Source of the DNA: Clostridium estertheticum subsp. estertheticum
GTDB taxonomy: Bacteria > Bacillota > Clostridia > Clostridiales > Clostridiaceae
NCBI RefSeq assembly: GCF_001877035.1
Contig: NZ_CP015756.1
Location: forward strand, 2,905,001 to 2,969,000
Length of the DNA: 64,000 nt
Direction: 5' to 3'
The number at the start of each line of letters is the position of its first letter. The stretch's first letter is position 1. The notes under the pieces are model-generated. The model had not been told where the DNA came from and ran no database searches. It saw nothing but the letters and a program-made list of their open reading frames with translations. Made by a program: the position numbers and the translations under genes. Shown one piece after another: positions 47,457-57,478 of this stretch.

Positions 47457-48734
47457 CTATATAAGTTTTTCTTTAAATATATCAGTCAAATTTAATTTTG
47501 CAACTTTCTTCTTAATATCATCAATGTCTAAAATATAAAGTCCACGTTCCTGCATTCTTTTAAAATACTCTGCTCCTGCAAATGTATATCTGTTTCTTCT
47601 CCCTTCTTTGGATTTCATTTTTTCATTTGCATATGATATTAAGTCACCAATAGCAAGAGCATTTGGTAATATTAAAAGAGGCATTCCTAGATAATTTCGA
47701 ACGGCATTATGCCCTGCCAAAGCACCTGTGCACATGGCTTCTGTGTGACCTACAAATAGACCTGACTTTTCTCCTGCGCAAAACAAATTATCGAGACCTA
47801 CAACCCTCATATTATTAGTCCTTGGAGCTACAGACAGATATCTTATGGAGTTTCCCTTCCCACCTGCAATTGGATCTATATATTTTGCTTTTTCAAGACC
47901 TTTGATTTTTCTAAGCTTATCCAGTGGATAATATGACGTCATAAGCTTTGCATCACCTGTATCTAAGAGAATCATATTTTCAGCAAATTCTTTAAGTGCA
48001 TATTGCTGACATACTTTCACTTTAAGCTTATCTAAATTCACATCTTCCTCTGGTACTTTTAAAATAACCACTCCGCTCTCATTAAGTTCTTTCATAACCT
48101 CATCACCTAAAGAAGACTTAGCTAGTTTACACGACCCACTGAATGCTCCATATACATCCTCTTCCCTTTCCCCTTTTAAATCTTCAATACCTGCTCTATA
48201 ACTTATGCTTACTCTTGGGCCAAATGCTGGACACCTTAACACACACATCGAACATCCATTTCCATACTTCAAGCAGTTACCCATTGGGCCTGTTGAACCT
48301 GTAGTTTCTATAAATACATCTGCCACTACATACTCGCCGTTTGATAAATATATTCCTTTTATTTTATTTTCTTCTTTTTCAACATCTACCACCCTTGTTA
48401 TCATGTTTAATTCTATATCCATATCTTTTAAACACTTAACCACGGCTGGTTCAATTTTATTTACATCATAAAACCAAGCATTTTTATGTGAAGGAAATTC
48501 AACATTTTTATGTCTACTATTCCCATCAGTTACATGTATCAAATCACCTGCCCCAAGTGCTATTAACTCTTCCGCTGCAGTATATCTCCCATTATTCCTC
48601 ATTATACCACCTGCATTTCCAAGTCCTAAAAGCATATCAGTTTTCTCATATAATGCGACCTGCGCTCCTGCTCTTTTTGCCGTGATTGCTGCCATGCAAC
48701 CAGACCATCCACCACCAATTACGATAACCTTCAA
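47457..48734 (-). CDS. FAD-dependent oxidoreductase, GidA-like fold
   Basis: 425 aa. A Rossmann FAD motif VIGGGWSGCMAAITAKRAGA at the N-terminus is followed by YEKTDMLLGLGNAGG. Cysteines CSMCVLRCPAFG near residue 160 could bind iron-sulfur. The C-terminal FCAGEKSGLFVGHTEAMCTG and ALAGHNAVRNYLGMPLL resemble the FAD domain of GidA/TrmFO, but the tRNA-binding parts are not evident. Its ATG overlaps the stop of the upstream electron-transfer gene by four bases, so the two probably form one complex. Substrate unknown. Confidence 0.8.
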   Translation of the reverse strand: MKVIVIGGGWSGCMAAITAKRAGAQVALYEKTDMLLGLGNAGGIMRNNGRYTAAEELIALGAGDLIHVTDGNSRHKNVEFPSHKNAWFYDVNKIEPAVVKCLKDMDIELNMITRVVDVEKEENKIKGIYLSNGEYVVADVFIETTGSTGPMGNCLKYGNGCSMCVLRCPAFGPRVSISYRAGIEDLKGEREEDVYGAFSGSCKLAKSSLGDEVMKELNESGVVILKVPEEDVNLDKLKVKVCQQYALKEFAENMILLDTGDAKLMTSYYPLDKLRKIKGLEKAKYIDPIAGGKGNSIRYLSVAPRTNNMRVVGLDNLFCAGEKSGLFVGHTEAMCTGALAGHNAVRNYLGMPLLILPNALAIGDLISYANEKMKSKEGRRNRYTFAGAEYFKRMQERGLYILDIDDIKKKVAKLNLTDIFKEKLI

Positions 48735-49726
48735 AATGTTCTCCTCCCTTCTAATACATATTTGGGCTCTGTCTGCATTTTGCAGAGTCTTCTTAATTTA
48801 AGATCGTTATTAGTTCTTGTACAACAACCGCACACGCCTTCTCCACAACACATTTTTGCGTTATTGCAGCAAGAATATTTAATGTTTTTATCTATATATT
48901 CCACACTCTTCATCAGTTCATAATTTAGGATATCTACAGCATCACAATGAACTAAACTAATATCATTATTAATAGTTAGTTCTTTTAATAAATTATTAAA
49001 TTTCTCTGTCATTATGCCATTCCCGGCTATTATATTACATTCTATAACCTTTGATGCATACTTCTTTATATACTCACATGCAAAGCTATTCTTATATGGT
49101 GAATTATCAATCACAACTATAATTTCATTGTTATTTGCATGTAAATGTTTAAGTACTGGTATCATAGGTGCCTGCCCTATACCTCTTGCTACAATTAAGC
49201 ACTTACTGTTTTTTATCTCATTTATGTTTTTTAATCCTAAAGTACCATTCCAAAACGGCCCTTTTATGAGTAGCTCGTCTCCTATCTTTAACGTATCTAA
49301 CGCTTTAGTTTTAGCTCCCTTTAATTCTATCGCAATACTGATTGTATTATTTGTCGTATCAGTATCCATTATTGATATTGGTGTATCAAACCTAGCCTCT
49401 GCACTCGGCCTTCGAGCAAAAATGTAACTTCCAACACGAACCAATTCACTTACCAATTTATCACTTGCGCAAACAGTAAGTACAATTACATTGTCTTCAA
49501 ATCTATTTTTCTCTATTATTTTGCAATTATAATTTTTTCTGCTTTCTTTAGCTTTATAACCATTCGTTGCATACTCTTGATAAATACATACCCCATTAAA
49601 GTTGCAGCAGTCACAGAAGTCCTTCCCCGCTAGCTGTGAACATAATATACAATCTCCTGTTTCAGCAAGATGACACGGACAAAATTCACTTCCTACATCA
49701 ATACAATCGTAGGGCTCATAACTCAT
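48731..49726 (-). CDS. Electron-transfer flavoprotein of the PyrK/sulfide dehydrogenase type with cysteine-rich N-terminus
   Basis: 331 aa. The first 50 residues hold about eleven cysteines (CPCHLAETGDCILC, then DFCDCCNFNGVC), enough for one or more metal clusters. A ferredoxin reductase-like FAD domain follows (SYIFARRPSAEARFDTPISI) and an NAD-binding domain (CLIVARGIGQAPMIPVLKHL). The C-terminal CCNNAKMCCGEGVCGCC matches the 2Fe-2S loop of PyrK. It is not next to pyrD here and instead overlaps the FAD oxidoreductase gene by four bases. GGAGG precedes the ATG. Confidence 0.8.
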   Translation of the reverse strand: MSYEPYDCIDVGSEFCPCHLAETGDCILCSQLAGKDFCDCCNFNGVCIYQEYATNGYKAKESRKNYNCKIIEKNRFEDNVIVLTVCASDKLVSELVRVGSYIFARRPSAEARFDTPISIMDTDTTNNTISIAIELKGAKTKALDTLKIGDELLIKGPFWNGTLGLKNINEIKNSKCLIVARGIGQAPMIPVLKHLHANNNEIIVVIDNSPYKNSFACEYIKKYASKVIECNIIAGNGIMTEKFNNLLKELTINNDISLVHCDAVDILNYELMKSVEYIDKNIKYSCCNNAKMCCGEGVCGCCTRTNNDLKLRRLCKMQTEPKYVLEGRRTF

Positions 49727-50060
49727 AATATAACCTCCTTAAGCACTATTATATTAAACTATGTAAAATTGCAAATAAATGTGCATATTAAATATATCTA
49801 ACTATTCCCATTTTTGTAACACTGCTCTCAAAAATGCATACTATAATATATTAAGATTAAAAAAACTAATAATTTATTAATTTTAAAGAGGAATATATAT
49901 ATGAGAATAGAATAAAGTATGGAGTGCTATTTTAAGGTAATAAAGAATAATATTTGATAATGAAAAGTAAACAATACGAATATATTGAACAAATTTTGTT
50001 AATAAATGATATACTATAATAATAATATTCAATACATCATAAAATATGGAGATGATTTAA
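49727..50060. other. Intergenic region upstream of clpE
   Basis: 334 bases, AT-rich, no gene seen. It should contain divergent promoters for the redox pair and clpE; TTGAAC and TATACT with a 19-base gap lie about 45 bases before clpE. No CtsR-type GGTCAAA repeat and no CIRCE-like inverted repeat was seen. Confidence 0.45.
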
Positions 50061-52379
50061 ATGAAGTTATGTGAAATATGCAAAAAAAATATAGCAATGA
50101 TATTAACCTCAAAAATTGAAAACGGCAAAACTGAAACTATAGGATTATGTATAGAATGTGCTAAAAAGAAGGGCATTCCGGTAATGGATCAATTAATGGA
50201 GCAAGCTGGATTATCCTCAGAGGATATCGAAAGCTTAAATGAACAAATGGGTACCATGTTTAATGATATGAATTTAGAAGATGTAAATAATGATGATTCA
50301 AACACATCAGATAAGAATATTAAAAATGGCGAAGAGAAAAATATTATTGGCAATATATTTAATGGACTGTTCTCATCTGTAGATAAAGGTAATGATTTTA
50401 TAGACGGTGATGTTGAACCTTCCCCAAAAATTAAAAGTGCATCAGATGATAAATCAAAAAAGAACTGGTTTAAGAAGAAACGAAAACATTTAGATACATA
50501 TGGTATAAATTTAACAGACAAAGCAAAACAAAATGGTGTAGACAAAGTAATTGGAAGATATAAAGAAATTGATCGTGTGGTTCAAATATTAAATAGACGA
50601 GGTAAAAATAATCCTATCCTAATCGGCGAGGCCGGTGTAGGTAAAACAGCAATTGCTGAGGGTCTTGCTGTAAGAATCATAGAAAAACAAGTTCCAGAAA
50701 AATTATTTAATGCTGAAGTTTATTTACTTGACCTAACAGCTGTAGTTGCAGGAACACAGTTTAGAGGACAATTTGAAAGTCGTATGAAATCAATTATTGA
50801 AGAAGCTAAGGAAAATGGAAATATAATATTAGTTATTGACGAAGTTCACAATATTATGGGTGCTGGTGAAGTTCAGGGCGGAGCAATGAATGCAGCTAAT
50901 ATCTTAAAACCTGCTTTAGCAAAAGGTGAAATACAAGTTATTGGTGTAACAACTCTTGAAGAATATAGAAAATATATAGAAAAAGATGCAGCACTAGAGC
51001 GGAGATTTCAGCCAGTTCTAGTTGAGGAACCTAGTGTACCTGAAACAATAGAGATTTTAAAAGGAATACGAAGCTACTATGAAGATTATCATAAAGTCAA
51101 AATATCAGATGAAGTAATTGAAGAAGTTGTAACTTTATCTGAGAGATATATAACAGATAGATTTTTGCCAGATAAAGCAATTGATGTAATTGACGAAGCT
51201 GGTTCTAGAGCAAATCTAAAAAATAAAGGACTCATTGAACTCTTAGGACTCAAAGAGGAGTCAATCAAGATTCAAACAGAGAAAGATGAAGCAGAGGCTA
51301 ATGGAAATTTTGAAAAAGCTGCTGAATATAGAACAAAGTTATGCAAAGTAAAAGAAGATATTAGTGAAACTCAAAAAACATGTGCTGAGGTTCAAATTAC
51401 TATAGAGGATATTGCTTTCGTTATTGAATCATGGACTAAAATTCCGATTCAAAAAATTACAGAAAAAGAAGCGAAAAAACTTTTAAATCTAGAAAGCAGG
51501 CTTCACAAAAGGGTTATAGGTCAAAATGAAGCTATTAAGAGTTTGTCTAGAGCAATAAGGCGAAATCGTTCAGGCTTTAGAAAAAAGAAAAAGCCATCCT
51601 CTTTTATTTTCGTTGGACCAACTGGTGTTGGAAAAACAGAACTTGTTAAAACACTTTCCTGTGAGCTTTTTGGAAGTGAGGACGCACTAATAAGAATTGA
51701 TATGTCTGAATATATGGAAAAACATACAGTGTCAAAACTAATTGGTGCCCCACCAGGTTATGTAGGATATGATCAAGGTGGACAATTAACTGAAAAAGTA
51801 AGAAGAAAACCATATTCAGTAATTCTACTAGATGAAATAGAGAAAGCTCACCCTGATGTATTTAATATGTTACTTCAAATTCTTGATGATGGAATACTAA
51901 CAGATAGTCAAGGCCGAACTGTTTTCTTTGAAAACACCGTAATAATAATGACATCAAATGCAGGAACTGAGTTTAAATCAAGCAACATTGGCTTTGTTAA
52001 CGGTGATTACGGTATATTAGAGGCACGTGTAAAGGATGCATTAAAACAAACATTTAAACCAGAATTCTTAAATAGAGTAGATGAAATCATTGTATTTACA
52101 CCTCTTGAAAAGAAAGAACTTAGAGAAATTGTAGATTTAATGATTACGGAGGTAATTGAAGAGGTAGGCGAAAAGAATATTACAATGAATGTTTCAAAAG
52201 CAGTAGCCGACTTTATATTAGAAAAAGGGTACGATGATAAATATGGAGCAAGACCACTAAGACGAACTATTCAAAAATATATTGAAGATGAGATTGCAGA
52301 GCATTATCTCCAAAATGAATTTAGTGAAGGATCAACTATATCAGTAGAATTAAAAGATGATAAAATAGATATAGTATAA
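50061..52379 (+). CDS. clpE: ClpE-type AAA+ ATPase of the Clp/Hsp100 family
   Basis: 772 aa unfoldase that feeds ClpP. The N-terminal zinc finger typical of ClpE is CEICKK at residues 4-9 and CIECAKK at 29-35. Two AAA+ modules follow: Walker [14 protein letters not shown] with Walker B VIDEVHN, and [12 protein letters not shown] with [12 protein letters not shown]. Between them lies a UVR-like coiled coil ([18 protein letters not shown] type, near residue 420). The region between the finger and the first module (about residues 70-150) is acidic then basic and variable. Followed by a terminator, a single-gene unit. Confidence 0.93.
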   Translation: MKLCEICKKNIAMILTSKIENGKTETIGLCIECAKKKGIPVMDQLMEQAGLSSEDIESLNEQMGTMFNDMNLEDVNNDDSNTSDKNIKNGEEKNIIGNIFNGLFSSVDKGNDFIDGDVEPSPKIKSASDDKSKKNWFKKKRKHLDTYGINLTDKAKQNGVDKVIGRYKEIDRVVQILNRRGKNNPILIGEAGVGKTAIAEGLAVRIIEKQVPEKLFNAEVYLLDLTAVVAGTQFRGQFESRMKSIIEEAKENGNIILVIDEVHNIMGAGEVQGGAMNAANILKPALAKGEIQVIGVTTLEEYRKYIEKDAALERRFQPVLVEEPSVPETIEILKGIRSYYEDYHKVKISDEVIEEVVTLSERYITDRFLPDKAIDVIDEAGSRANLKNKGLIELLGLKEESIKIQTEKDEAEANGNFEKAAEYRTKLCKVKEDISETQKTCAEVQITIEDIAFVIESWTKIPIQKITEKEAKKLLNLESRLHKRVIGQNEAIKSLSRAIRRNRSGFRKKKKPSSFIFVGPTGVGKTELVKTLSCELFGSEDALIRIDMSEYMEKHTVSKLIGAPPGYVGYDQGGQLTEKVRRKPYSVILLDEIEKAHPDVFNMLLQILDDGILTDSQGRTVFFENTVIIMTSNAGTEFKSSNIGFVNGDYGILEARVKDALKQTFKPEFLNRVDEIIVFTPLEKKELREIVDLMITEVIEEVGEKNITMNVSKAVADFILEKGYDDKYGARPLRRTIQKYIEDEIAEHYLQNEFSEGSTISVELKDDKIDIV

Positions 52380-52384
52380 ACGTT

Positions 52385-52415
52385 AAAAGCTACTGAATAA
52401 TTTTCAGTAGCTTTT
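52385..52415 (+). terminator. Rho-independent terminator of clpE
   Basis: AAAAGCTACTGAA and TTCAGTAGCTTTT, 13 perfect pairs with a five-base loop, then ACTTTG. Also T-rich on the other strand, so it may serve the convergent PAP2 gene too. Confidence 0.85.
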
Positions 52416-52421
52416 ACTTTG

Positions 52422-53072
52422 TTATTGTTCAATCTCTTGTTTATCCAAATTATATATTTTTGACATATTATACTTTTGCTCTAGATAAATAAGCAAGTTA
52501 TAAATTCCACTGCATAAGAACATTGCGAAAAATATATCCATTATCACGTGTTGTTTCACGAATTCAGTAGATATAATAATAAGAAATCCAATTATGTTAA
52601 CTGGTATTTTAATTGACTTTCTAGCATTAGTAGCATTAATCCCTTTAACAGCTAGATATGCTGTAATGACATGAATACTTGGGAAACAATTATATGGCTC
52701 ATCAGAATTATAGGTAAATAAAATCATCTTTGACAATATATCATTACCGGTAACTATAGGCCTTATAACTGTAGTTTGAAAAAAGTAGTATGTAATAAAT
52801 GCAACAACATAACATAGAAATAAAGTAATCATAATTTTATAATAGACCTTTCTGTTTTTAAAACACAAATAAACAAAACAAAAGGCTAAAAAAAACCATA
52901 AAGTCATGTAAGGTATTATAAAAATTTTTATGAGGGGCATAGATCTATCCAAATCTGTAGTAAGATCATAAACGCCTCTATGAGTACTATTTAATGTCCA
53001 ATAAAACAAATTAGAAAAAGGAACACAACCTATAAGCACTAATGGTAATAACTTTTTAAAAAGATTTTTCAA
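52422..53072 (-). CDS. PAP2-family membrane phosphatase
   Basis: 216 aa with about six membrane spans. The three PAP2 motifs are degenerate but present: IRPIV (motif 1), CFPSIHV (motif 2, catalytic His) and STEFVKQHVIMDI (motif 3 His and Asp). Such proteins dephosphorylate lipid phosphates or transfer lipid head groups. I use TTG at 53072, nine bases after AAGGA; a TTG at 53126 would add 18 residues without a clear site. Converges with clpE; target lipid unknown. Confidence 0.75.
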   Translation of the reverse strand: MKNLFKKLLPLVLIGCVPFSNLFYWTLNSTHRGVYDLTTDLDRSMPLIKIFIIPYMTLWFFLAFCFVYLCFKNRKVYYKIMITLFLCYVVAFITYYFFQTTVIRPIVTGNDILSKMILFTYNSDEPYNCFPSIHVITAYLAVKGINATNARKSIKIPVNIIGFLIIISTEFVKQHVIMDIFFAMFLCSGIYNLLIYLEQKYNMSKIYNLDKQEIEQ

Positions 53073-53406
53073 ACAATCAGTCCTTTCTTCAAAGACTATT
53101 TTAACGGAAATTTGCAATTCTTTCAATGATTTTTTTGAAATAAAGTTATAAATATTATTTAATTACCATAAAAACTAACCAACTTCAAATTGGTTACAAC
53201 TTTTAGCTAAAACTGTAATTGCCAAACGTCACTAAAAAGGGATATACGCCGTTTAAGAAGGTGTAATTGTTTTTTCTATAAGATATGCTTATTGAAGCTT
53301 ATTCCCTCTTATACTGGCTCTAAGAGTTTAAAATATGCTATATTAAATACATATACCTATGTATTTTTACAAAACAAACAAAAAAAGAGTCGATTATGGC
53401 TCTTTT
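53073..53406. other. Intergenic region between the PAP2 gene and a D,D-carboxypeptidase gene
   Basis: 334 bases without a supported gene. It holds the leader of the PAP2 gene on the left and the terminator of the carboxypeptidase gene at its right edge; the rest shows nothing I can name. Confidence 0.4.
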
Positions 53407-53408
53407 TT
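53381..53408 (-). terminator. Rho-independent terminator of the first D,D-carboxypeptidase gene
   Basis: AAAAAAGAGTC and GGCTCTTTTTT pair around GATTAT with one G-T pair; T run on both strands. Overlaps the gene stop at 53407. Confidence 0.8.
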
Positions 53409-54531
53409 ATTGTAAAATGAAGTTTATAATTTTATTAAATCTAAATCTGAAATTAGTTTTACTGTAAACGCTACTCTTAGATACCAAACTTTCTGTTAAT
53501 AGAAGTTTATTATTTGCATATACATCTAACCTTCCAATTTTTTCACCTTGATGTACTGGTGCATAAACCTCATATAATGGTTTTTTAACTTTAATTTCAA
53601 TTTTTTGATCATTTTTAACTGGAATTATAATATCTTTTTTACTTACTATTTCTACATTGCTATCTCCATTTTTCAAAATAATTTTTCCTAGAATATCACC
53701 TTTACTTACAACCTTTTTATATTTATAAGTTTTTTCAATATAGTTATTTATTTTTTCAGTTTCTTTCCATCTAGGAGTACAATTTAATGTTATAATAATA
53801 ATATCTCTATTTTGAATTTTGACAGAAGTCACTAGACATTTACCTGCTTTGCCTGTGAATCCTGTTTTTACACCCGTTGAATTTGGTAAAACAGACAAAA
53901 TTTTATTGATATTGTGATAACTTCTAGTAAAATCATAGTCCTTTGCAATAATATCTTTTGAGCCTACTATATCATTAAAAATTTTAACCTCTTTTGCCTT
54001 TGCAGTTATTAAAGCTAAATCATATGCAGTTGAATAATGATTACTACTATCCAATCCATGAGGAGATTCAAAATTACTATTTAATAATCCAATTTCTAGG
54101 GCATACTCATTCATAAGTTTTAAAAACTCATCAACACTACCACTTACCCCTTCAGCAATTGCAATTGCTGCATCATTTCCAGACCTCATTAAAAGTCCAT
54201 ATAATAATTCTTTTAAAGTTATCTCCTCTCCTTCTTTTAAACCTATTTCGGAACCGCGTATAGTTGCTGCCTTTTTTGATATAATTATTTTCTTGTTTAA
54301 ATCACCACATTTAATTGCAACAAGTGCAGTTATTATCTTTGTAGTGCTTGCAATTTCAATTGGAGTATATGCATTCTTTTCATATAAAACAACTTTTGAA
54401 TCGCAATCTAACGCTATAGCACTAATTGCATTAACATATAGATCCTCAGCATGGACAGTTTGAACTAATGTGGAAAATAGTAAAACTAAGCTTAAAGATA
54501 ATGATAAATACACTTTAGATTTTTTTGTCAT
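53407..54531 (-). CDS. D-alanyl-D-alanine carboxypeptidase (DacF/PBP5-like), first copy
   Basis: 374 aa penicillin-binding protein that trims the terminal D-Ala of peptidoglycan stems. A signal peptide of about 30 residues ends at VHA. Active-site motifs are ASTTKIITAL (SxxK), RSGNDAA (SxN) and STGVKTGFTGKAG (KTG), in normal order. The C-terminal beta domain is followed by a basic tail that may anchor it to the membrane. The ATG at 54531 follows GAGGTGA. A second family member lies near 58 kb. It diverges from the DUF2953-ytfJ pair. Confidence 0.92.
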   Translation of the reverse strand: MTKKSKVYLSLSLSLVLLFSTLVQTVHAEDLYVNAISAIALDCDSKVVLYEKNAYTPIEIASTTKIITALVAIKCGDLNKKIIISKKAATIRGSEIGLKEGEEITLKELLYGLLMRSGNDAAIAIAEGVSGSVDEFLKLMNEYALEIGLLNSNFESPHGLDSSNHYSTAYDLALITAKAKEVKIFNDIVGSKDIIAKDYDFTRSYHNINKILSVLPNSTGVKTGFTGKAGKCLVTSVKIQNRDIIIITLNCTPRWKETEKINNYIEKTYKYKKVVSKGDILGKIILKNGDSNVEIVSKKDIIIPVKNDQKIEIKVKKPLYEVYAPVHQGEKIGRLDVYANNKLLLTESLVSKSSVYSKTNFRFRFNKIINFILQ

Positions 54532-54659
54532 GATTTCACCTCTTTTAATTTTCATAACTTTTAAAGTATCTCCTTCTTTTAAAAAATATTATGTCCTTTA
54601 TTGATTTTTTTATTGATTTCTGAGCATAATACCAATTATTAGATAGATTGGAGGTTGTG

Positions 54660-55262
54660 ATGTTTAAATTTATAATAGTGTTTCTTTTTGTGTTAACAAT
54701 TGTATTATTTCCAATCCATTTAAAAATAACTCTTAAATACACAAACAAAGTCTTGGAAATTTATATATATAAAAAGAAACTAGAGGTAAATAAATCCTTA
54801 AAAAGCAATTCAAAGGATCAATTAAAGGCTAAACCTACAAAAATATTTTTTAAACCATTAAATTTAAGAGATATAGATTTAAGTGATATAAATTTAAGTG
54901 ATATAAATTTAATTATTCATAAATTTAAAAAGTTAAAGTTTAAGCCAACATTAACTTTAAATACTAAACTAGAATATGGATTCGACGATGCTGCCTTGGT
55001 AGCTATAGTATTTGGTTTAATTCATTCAACCTACAGTCTTTTGTATTTGATATTAATAAATTTTGTTAAAATTAAAAACATTGATCTTAAAGTTACGCCT
55101 CAATTTAAAGAAAATAATCTAAATATGGAAATTTCGAGTATAATATACATCAATTTTGTAAAAATTATTTATATGGCATTTATAATATTACCTTGCCTTA
55201 TAAACATAAAACATAACAAAACAAATTTCAAAAAATATAGAGGAGGAAATGTACATGGATAA
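54660..55262 (+). CDS. DUF2953 membrane protein
   Basis: 200 aa. One N-terminal span (MFKFIIVFLFVLTIVLFPI), a basic cytoplasmic or periplasmic stretch with a repeated DIDLSDINLSDINL-type pattern near residue 75, then LNTKLEYGFDDAALVAIVFG and IDLKVTPQF, typical of DUF2953. The start at 54660 follows GGAGG. In many Firmicutes DUF2953 genes precede ytfJ/gerW, as here, where they overlap by eight bases; a sporulation role is inferred from that pairing. Confidence 0.85.
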   Translation: MFKFIIVFLFVLTIVLFPIHLKITLKYTNKVLEIYIYKKKLEVNKSLKSNSKDQLKAKPTKIFFKPLNLRDIDLSDINLSDINLIIHKFKKLKFKPTLTLNTKLEYGFDDAALVAIVFGLIHSTYSLLYLILINFVKIKNIDLKVTPQFKENNLNMEISSIIYINFVKIIYMAFIILPCLINIKHNKTNFKKYRGGNVHG

Positions 55263-55692
55263 TCATCCAATTGAAAATTTAATGAGGAGCACCATGGAGA
55301 GTATAAAAGATATGATAGATGTTAACACCATTGTAGGAGACCCTGTAAAATCCTTAGATGGAACTACAATTATTCCTATATCAAGAGTATGTTTTGGTTT
55401 TGCATCTGGGGGTAGTGAGTTTAATAATGTTAATACTGCTGACTCAACTAATAAATATCCTTTCGGAGGTGGTTCTGGCGCCGGAGTCACGGTTAAACCA
55501 GTCGCGTTTTTAGTTGTTAAGAATGATTCAATTAGGCTATTATCTGTAGATCAGCAAAACACATATGATAAAATTGTTGATACCGTACCACAAGTTATCG
55601 ATATTATTAAAGGTATGTTTAAAGATAAATGTGCTAATGATACAGAACCTGAAAATAAAGAATCAGACAATAAACAAAAGTGCGATGAATAA
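55255..55692 (+). CDS. ytfJ: Spore protein YtfJ/GerW
   Basis: 145 aa. GerW family proteins (YtfJ) are made in the forespore and support germination. MDNHPIENLMRSTMESIKDM, then VGDPVKSLDGTTIIPISRV, GFASGGSEF and GAGVTVKPVAFLVV are family motifs; the C-terminal tail is acidic. The second ATG (55255) is chosen because GAGGAGG is eight bases upstream; the first is too close. It overlaps the DUF2953 gene. Confidence 0.92.
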   Translation: MDNHPIENLMRSTMESIKDMIDVNTIVGDPVKSLDGTTIIPISRVCFGFASGGSEFNNVNTADSTNKYPFGGGSGAGVTVKPVAFLVVKNDSIRLLSVDQQNTYDKIVDTVPQVIDIIKGMFKDKCANDTEPENKESDNKQKCDE

Positions 55693-55734
55693 TTATTATT
55701 GAATTTCTATAACAACTTATAAAGTTAAAATATT

Positions 55735-55786
55735 AACCCCAGCCAAATAAAGTTTTTTAATTTAAAAACTTTATTCGACTGGGGTT
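55735..55786. terminator. Long hairpin after ytfJ
   Basis: AACCCCAG at the left and CTGGGGTT at the right enclose AAATAAAGTTTTT and its complement, giving a 20-plus-pair stem with a small internal mismatch. Probably terminates ytfJ and may act both ways. Confidence 0.75.
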
Positions 55787-55961
55787 ACAACTATATGTAT
55801 AATTGATATTTTAAATATTTACTTTACCTGATTAATATCAACATCAGGCTGCAAATTTTCTTTGTTAAATCATCTCCTGGGTCGCTGCAATATTAACGAC
55901 TTCAGAAGTAAATTTATATTTCCACTGAAGTTTTCTATTTATTATGGTATGTAACTTCCAT

Positions 55962-56549
55962 TTATAAAAGTGGAGACTTTCCTTCTGAAATGTCGTTAAA
56001 CTCTTCTAAAGAAGGCATTTCATTTAGATTAAGAAAATTAAAATGTTTAAGAAATTCATCTGTGGTTACATATATGATTGGTCTTCCCGGAACATTTTTT
56101 CGTCCACTTTCTTTAATTAATCTTTTTTCTGACAAGGTGTAAATTGCTCTATCGCTCTTAACTCCTCTTATATCCTCAACCTCCACTCTCGTCATTGGCT
56201 GCTTATAAGCAATTATGGCTAAAGTTTCAAGTGAAGCTTGAGATAAAGATTGCCTGACATTTATCTTTAATAGCTTTTGGACATATTCACTATTACATGG
56301 TTTTGTAACAAGTTGATATTCATCATTAGTTTCTATAATTCTAATGCCTCTCTGCTCATGCTGATATTTTACTTTTAATTCATTTATTAACTTCATCGTA
56401 AATTCAATACTGCATTCTAAAATATTTGCAATTTCTGTTAATTTCAATGATTCTCCAGCAACAAATAGCAACGATTCAATAATAGAATAATATATATTAT
56501 TAGTAGAAATATCCTTGCCTTCTAATTGTTTAATATTAAACTCATTCAT
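55962..56549 (-). CDS. scpB: Segregation and condensation protein ScpB
   Basis: Condensin kleisin-binding subunit, 195 aa. Two winged-helix domains: IIESLLFVAGESLKLTEIAN near residue 25, and LETLAIIAYKQPMTRVEVEDIRG, seen in part as AIIAYKQPMTRVEVEDIRG. Works with ScpA (one base upstream of its start) and Smc. The last 30 residues are acidic. Downstream of scpA as always. Confidence 0.97.
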   Translation of the reverse strand: MNEFNIKQLEGKDISTNNIYYSIIESLLFVAGESLKLTEIANILECSIEFTMKLINELKVKYQHEQRGIRIIETNDEYQLVTKPCNSEYVQKLLKINVRQSLSQASLETLAIIAYKQPMTRVEVEDIRGVKSDRAIYTLSEKRLIKESGRKNVPGRPIIYVTTDEFLKHFNFLNLNEMPSLEEFNDISEGKSPLL

Positions 56550-56550
56550 A

Positions 56551-57291
56551 TTAATTTACCCTTTCTAAATATATAGCTTTAAAATTGTTTTCTTGAAATA
56601 CTCGTACACTCCTAATCTTAATTAACTCAAGTAACGCTAAGAACATAACAATAACTTCTATTTTAGATGAATAACCATAGATTAAGTTTGTAAAGTGGAT
56701 TTTTCCAAAATGATTTAGCTTTTGTTTTAATTCCTCCATCTTATCTTCTATTTTATATTCATCTATCAATATTTCTTTATTTACAATAATATCTGTATTC
56801 ATCTTATTTTTATATTTTTCCATTAAACTATTATATAAATTATGCAAATCAAAAATTGTAATATTTTTTAAAAAATCTACTTCTTTACTATTCTGATTAT
56901 CTTCTTCAATTATTTCTGGTTTTTTACTAATCATTATACCTGTCTCTTGCTCCATAATCTTCAAATTTTCAGCTATAACTTTATATTTTCTATATTCCAC
57001 TAGTTTGTCCATTAATTCCTTTTCCACATCATATTCATCTTCAGTACTAATGTCTTCTTTATTTTTGGGCAACAAATATTTTGATTTAATTTCAATTAAA
57101 GTTGCAGCTATAACAATAAATTCTGATGTCATTTCTAAATCCATTTCTCTCATACTTCTAAGATACTCCAAATACTGATTCGTAATTTCAACAATGTTAA
57201 TATCATAAATATTCATCTTATTTTTCTTTATAAGGTGCAATAATAAGTCAAACGGGCCTTCAAAATTAGTTACCTTTATACTTACTGGCAT
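56551..57291 (-). CDS. scpA: Segregation and condensation protein ScpA
   Basis: Kleisin subunit bridging Smc heads, 246 aa. Starts MPVSIKVTNFEGPFDLLLHL, the diagnostic N-terminus; SKYLLPKN and a C-terminal winged helix (FLALLELIKIRSVRVFQEN) follow. One base separates it from scpB. smc itself is about 50 kb away in this window. Confidence 0.97.
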   Translation of the reverse strand: MPVSIKVTNFEGPFDLLLHLIKKNKMNIYDINIVEITNQYLEYLRSMREMDLEMTSEFIVIAATLIEIKSKYLLPKNKEDISTEDEYDVEKELMDKLVEYRKYKVIAENLKIMEQETGIMISKKPEIIEEDNQNSKEVDFLKNITIFDLHNLYNSLMEKYKNKMNTDIIVNKEILIDEYKIEDKMEELKQKLNHFGKIHFTNLIYGYSSKIEVIVMFLALLELIKIRSVRVFQENNFKAIYLERVN

Positions 57292-57410
57292 GTACGCTCT
57301 CTCCTATATAAACAAATAATTATAAAGAAATATTCATTTTACTTTAATTTCTTTATATCAAGTTTAATTTAAGTATAATATTAAAATATATAAAATGATA
57401 CATTTTATAA

Positions 57411-57454
57411 AAAATAACCTCTAAGCAAATATTTATTTGCTTAGAAGTTATTTT
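57411..57454 (-). terminator. Terminator of the second D,D-carboxypeptidase gene
   Basis: Arms of 21 bases (AAAATAACCTCTAAGCAAATA) pair with one mismatch around a tiny loop, followed by six T on the minus strand. Confidence 0.82.
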
Positions 57455-57478
57455 ATTTATCTTTAAAATATTGGGTAG

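Noticed and set aside
49861-50060. CtsR or CIRCE element before clpE
   Set aside because: Neither the GGTCAAA repeats nor the TTAGCACTC inverted repeat was found.
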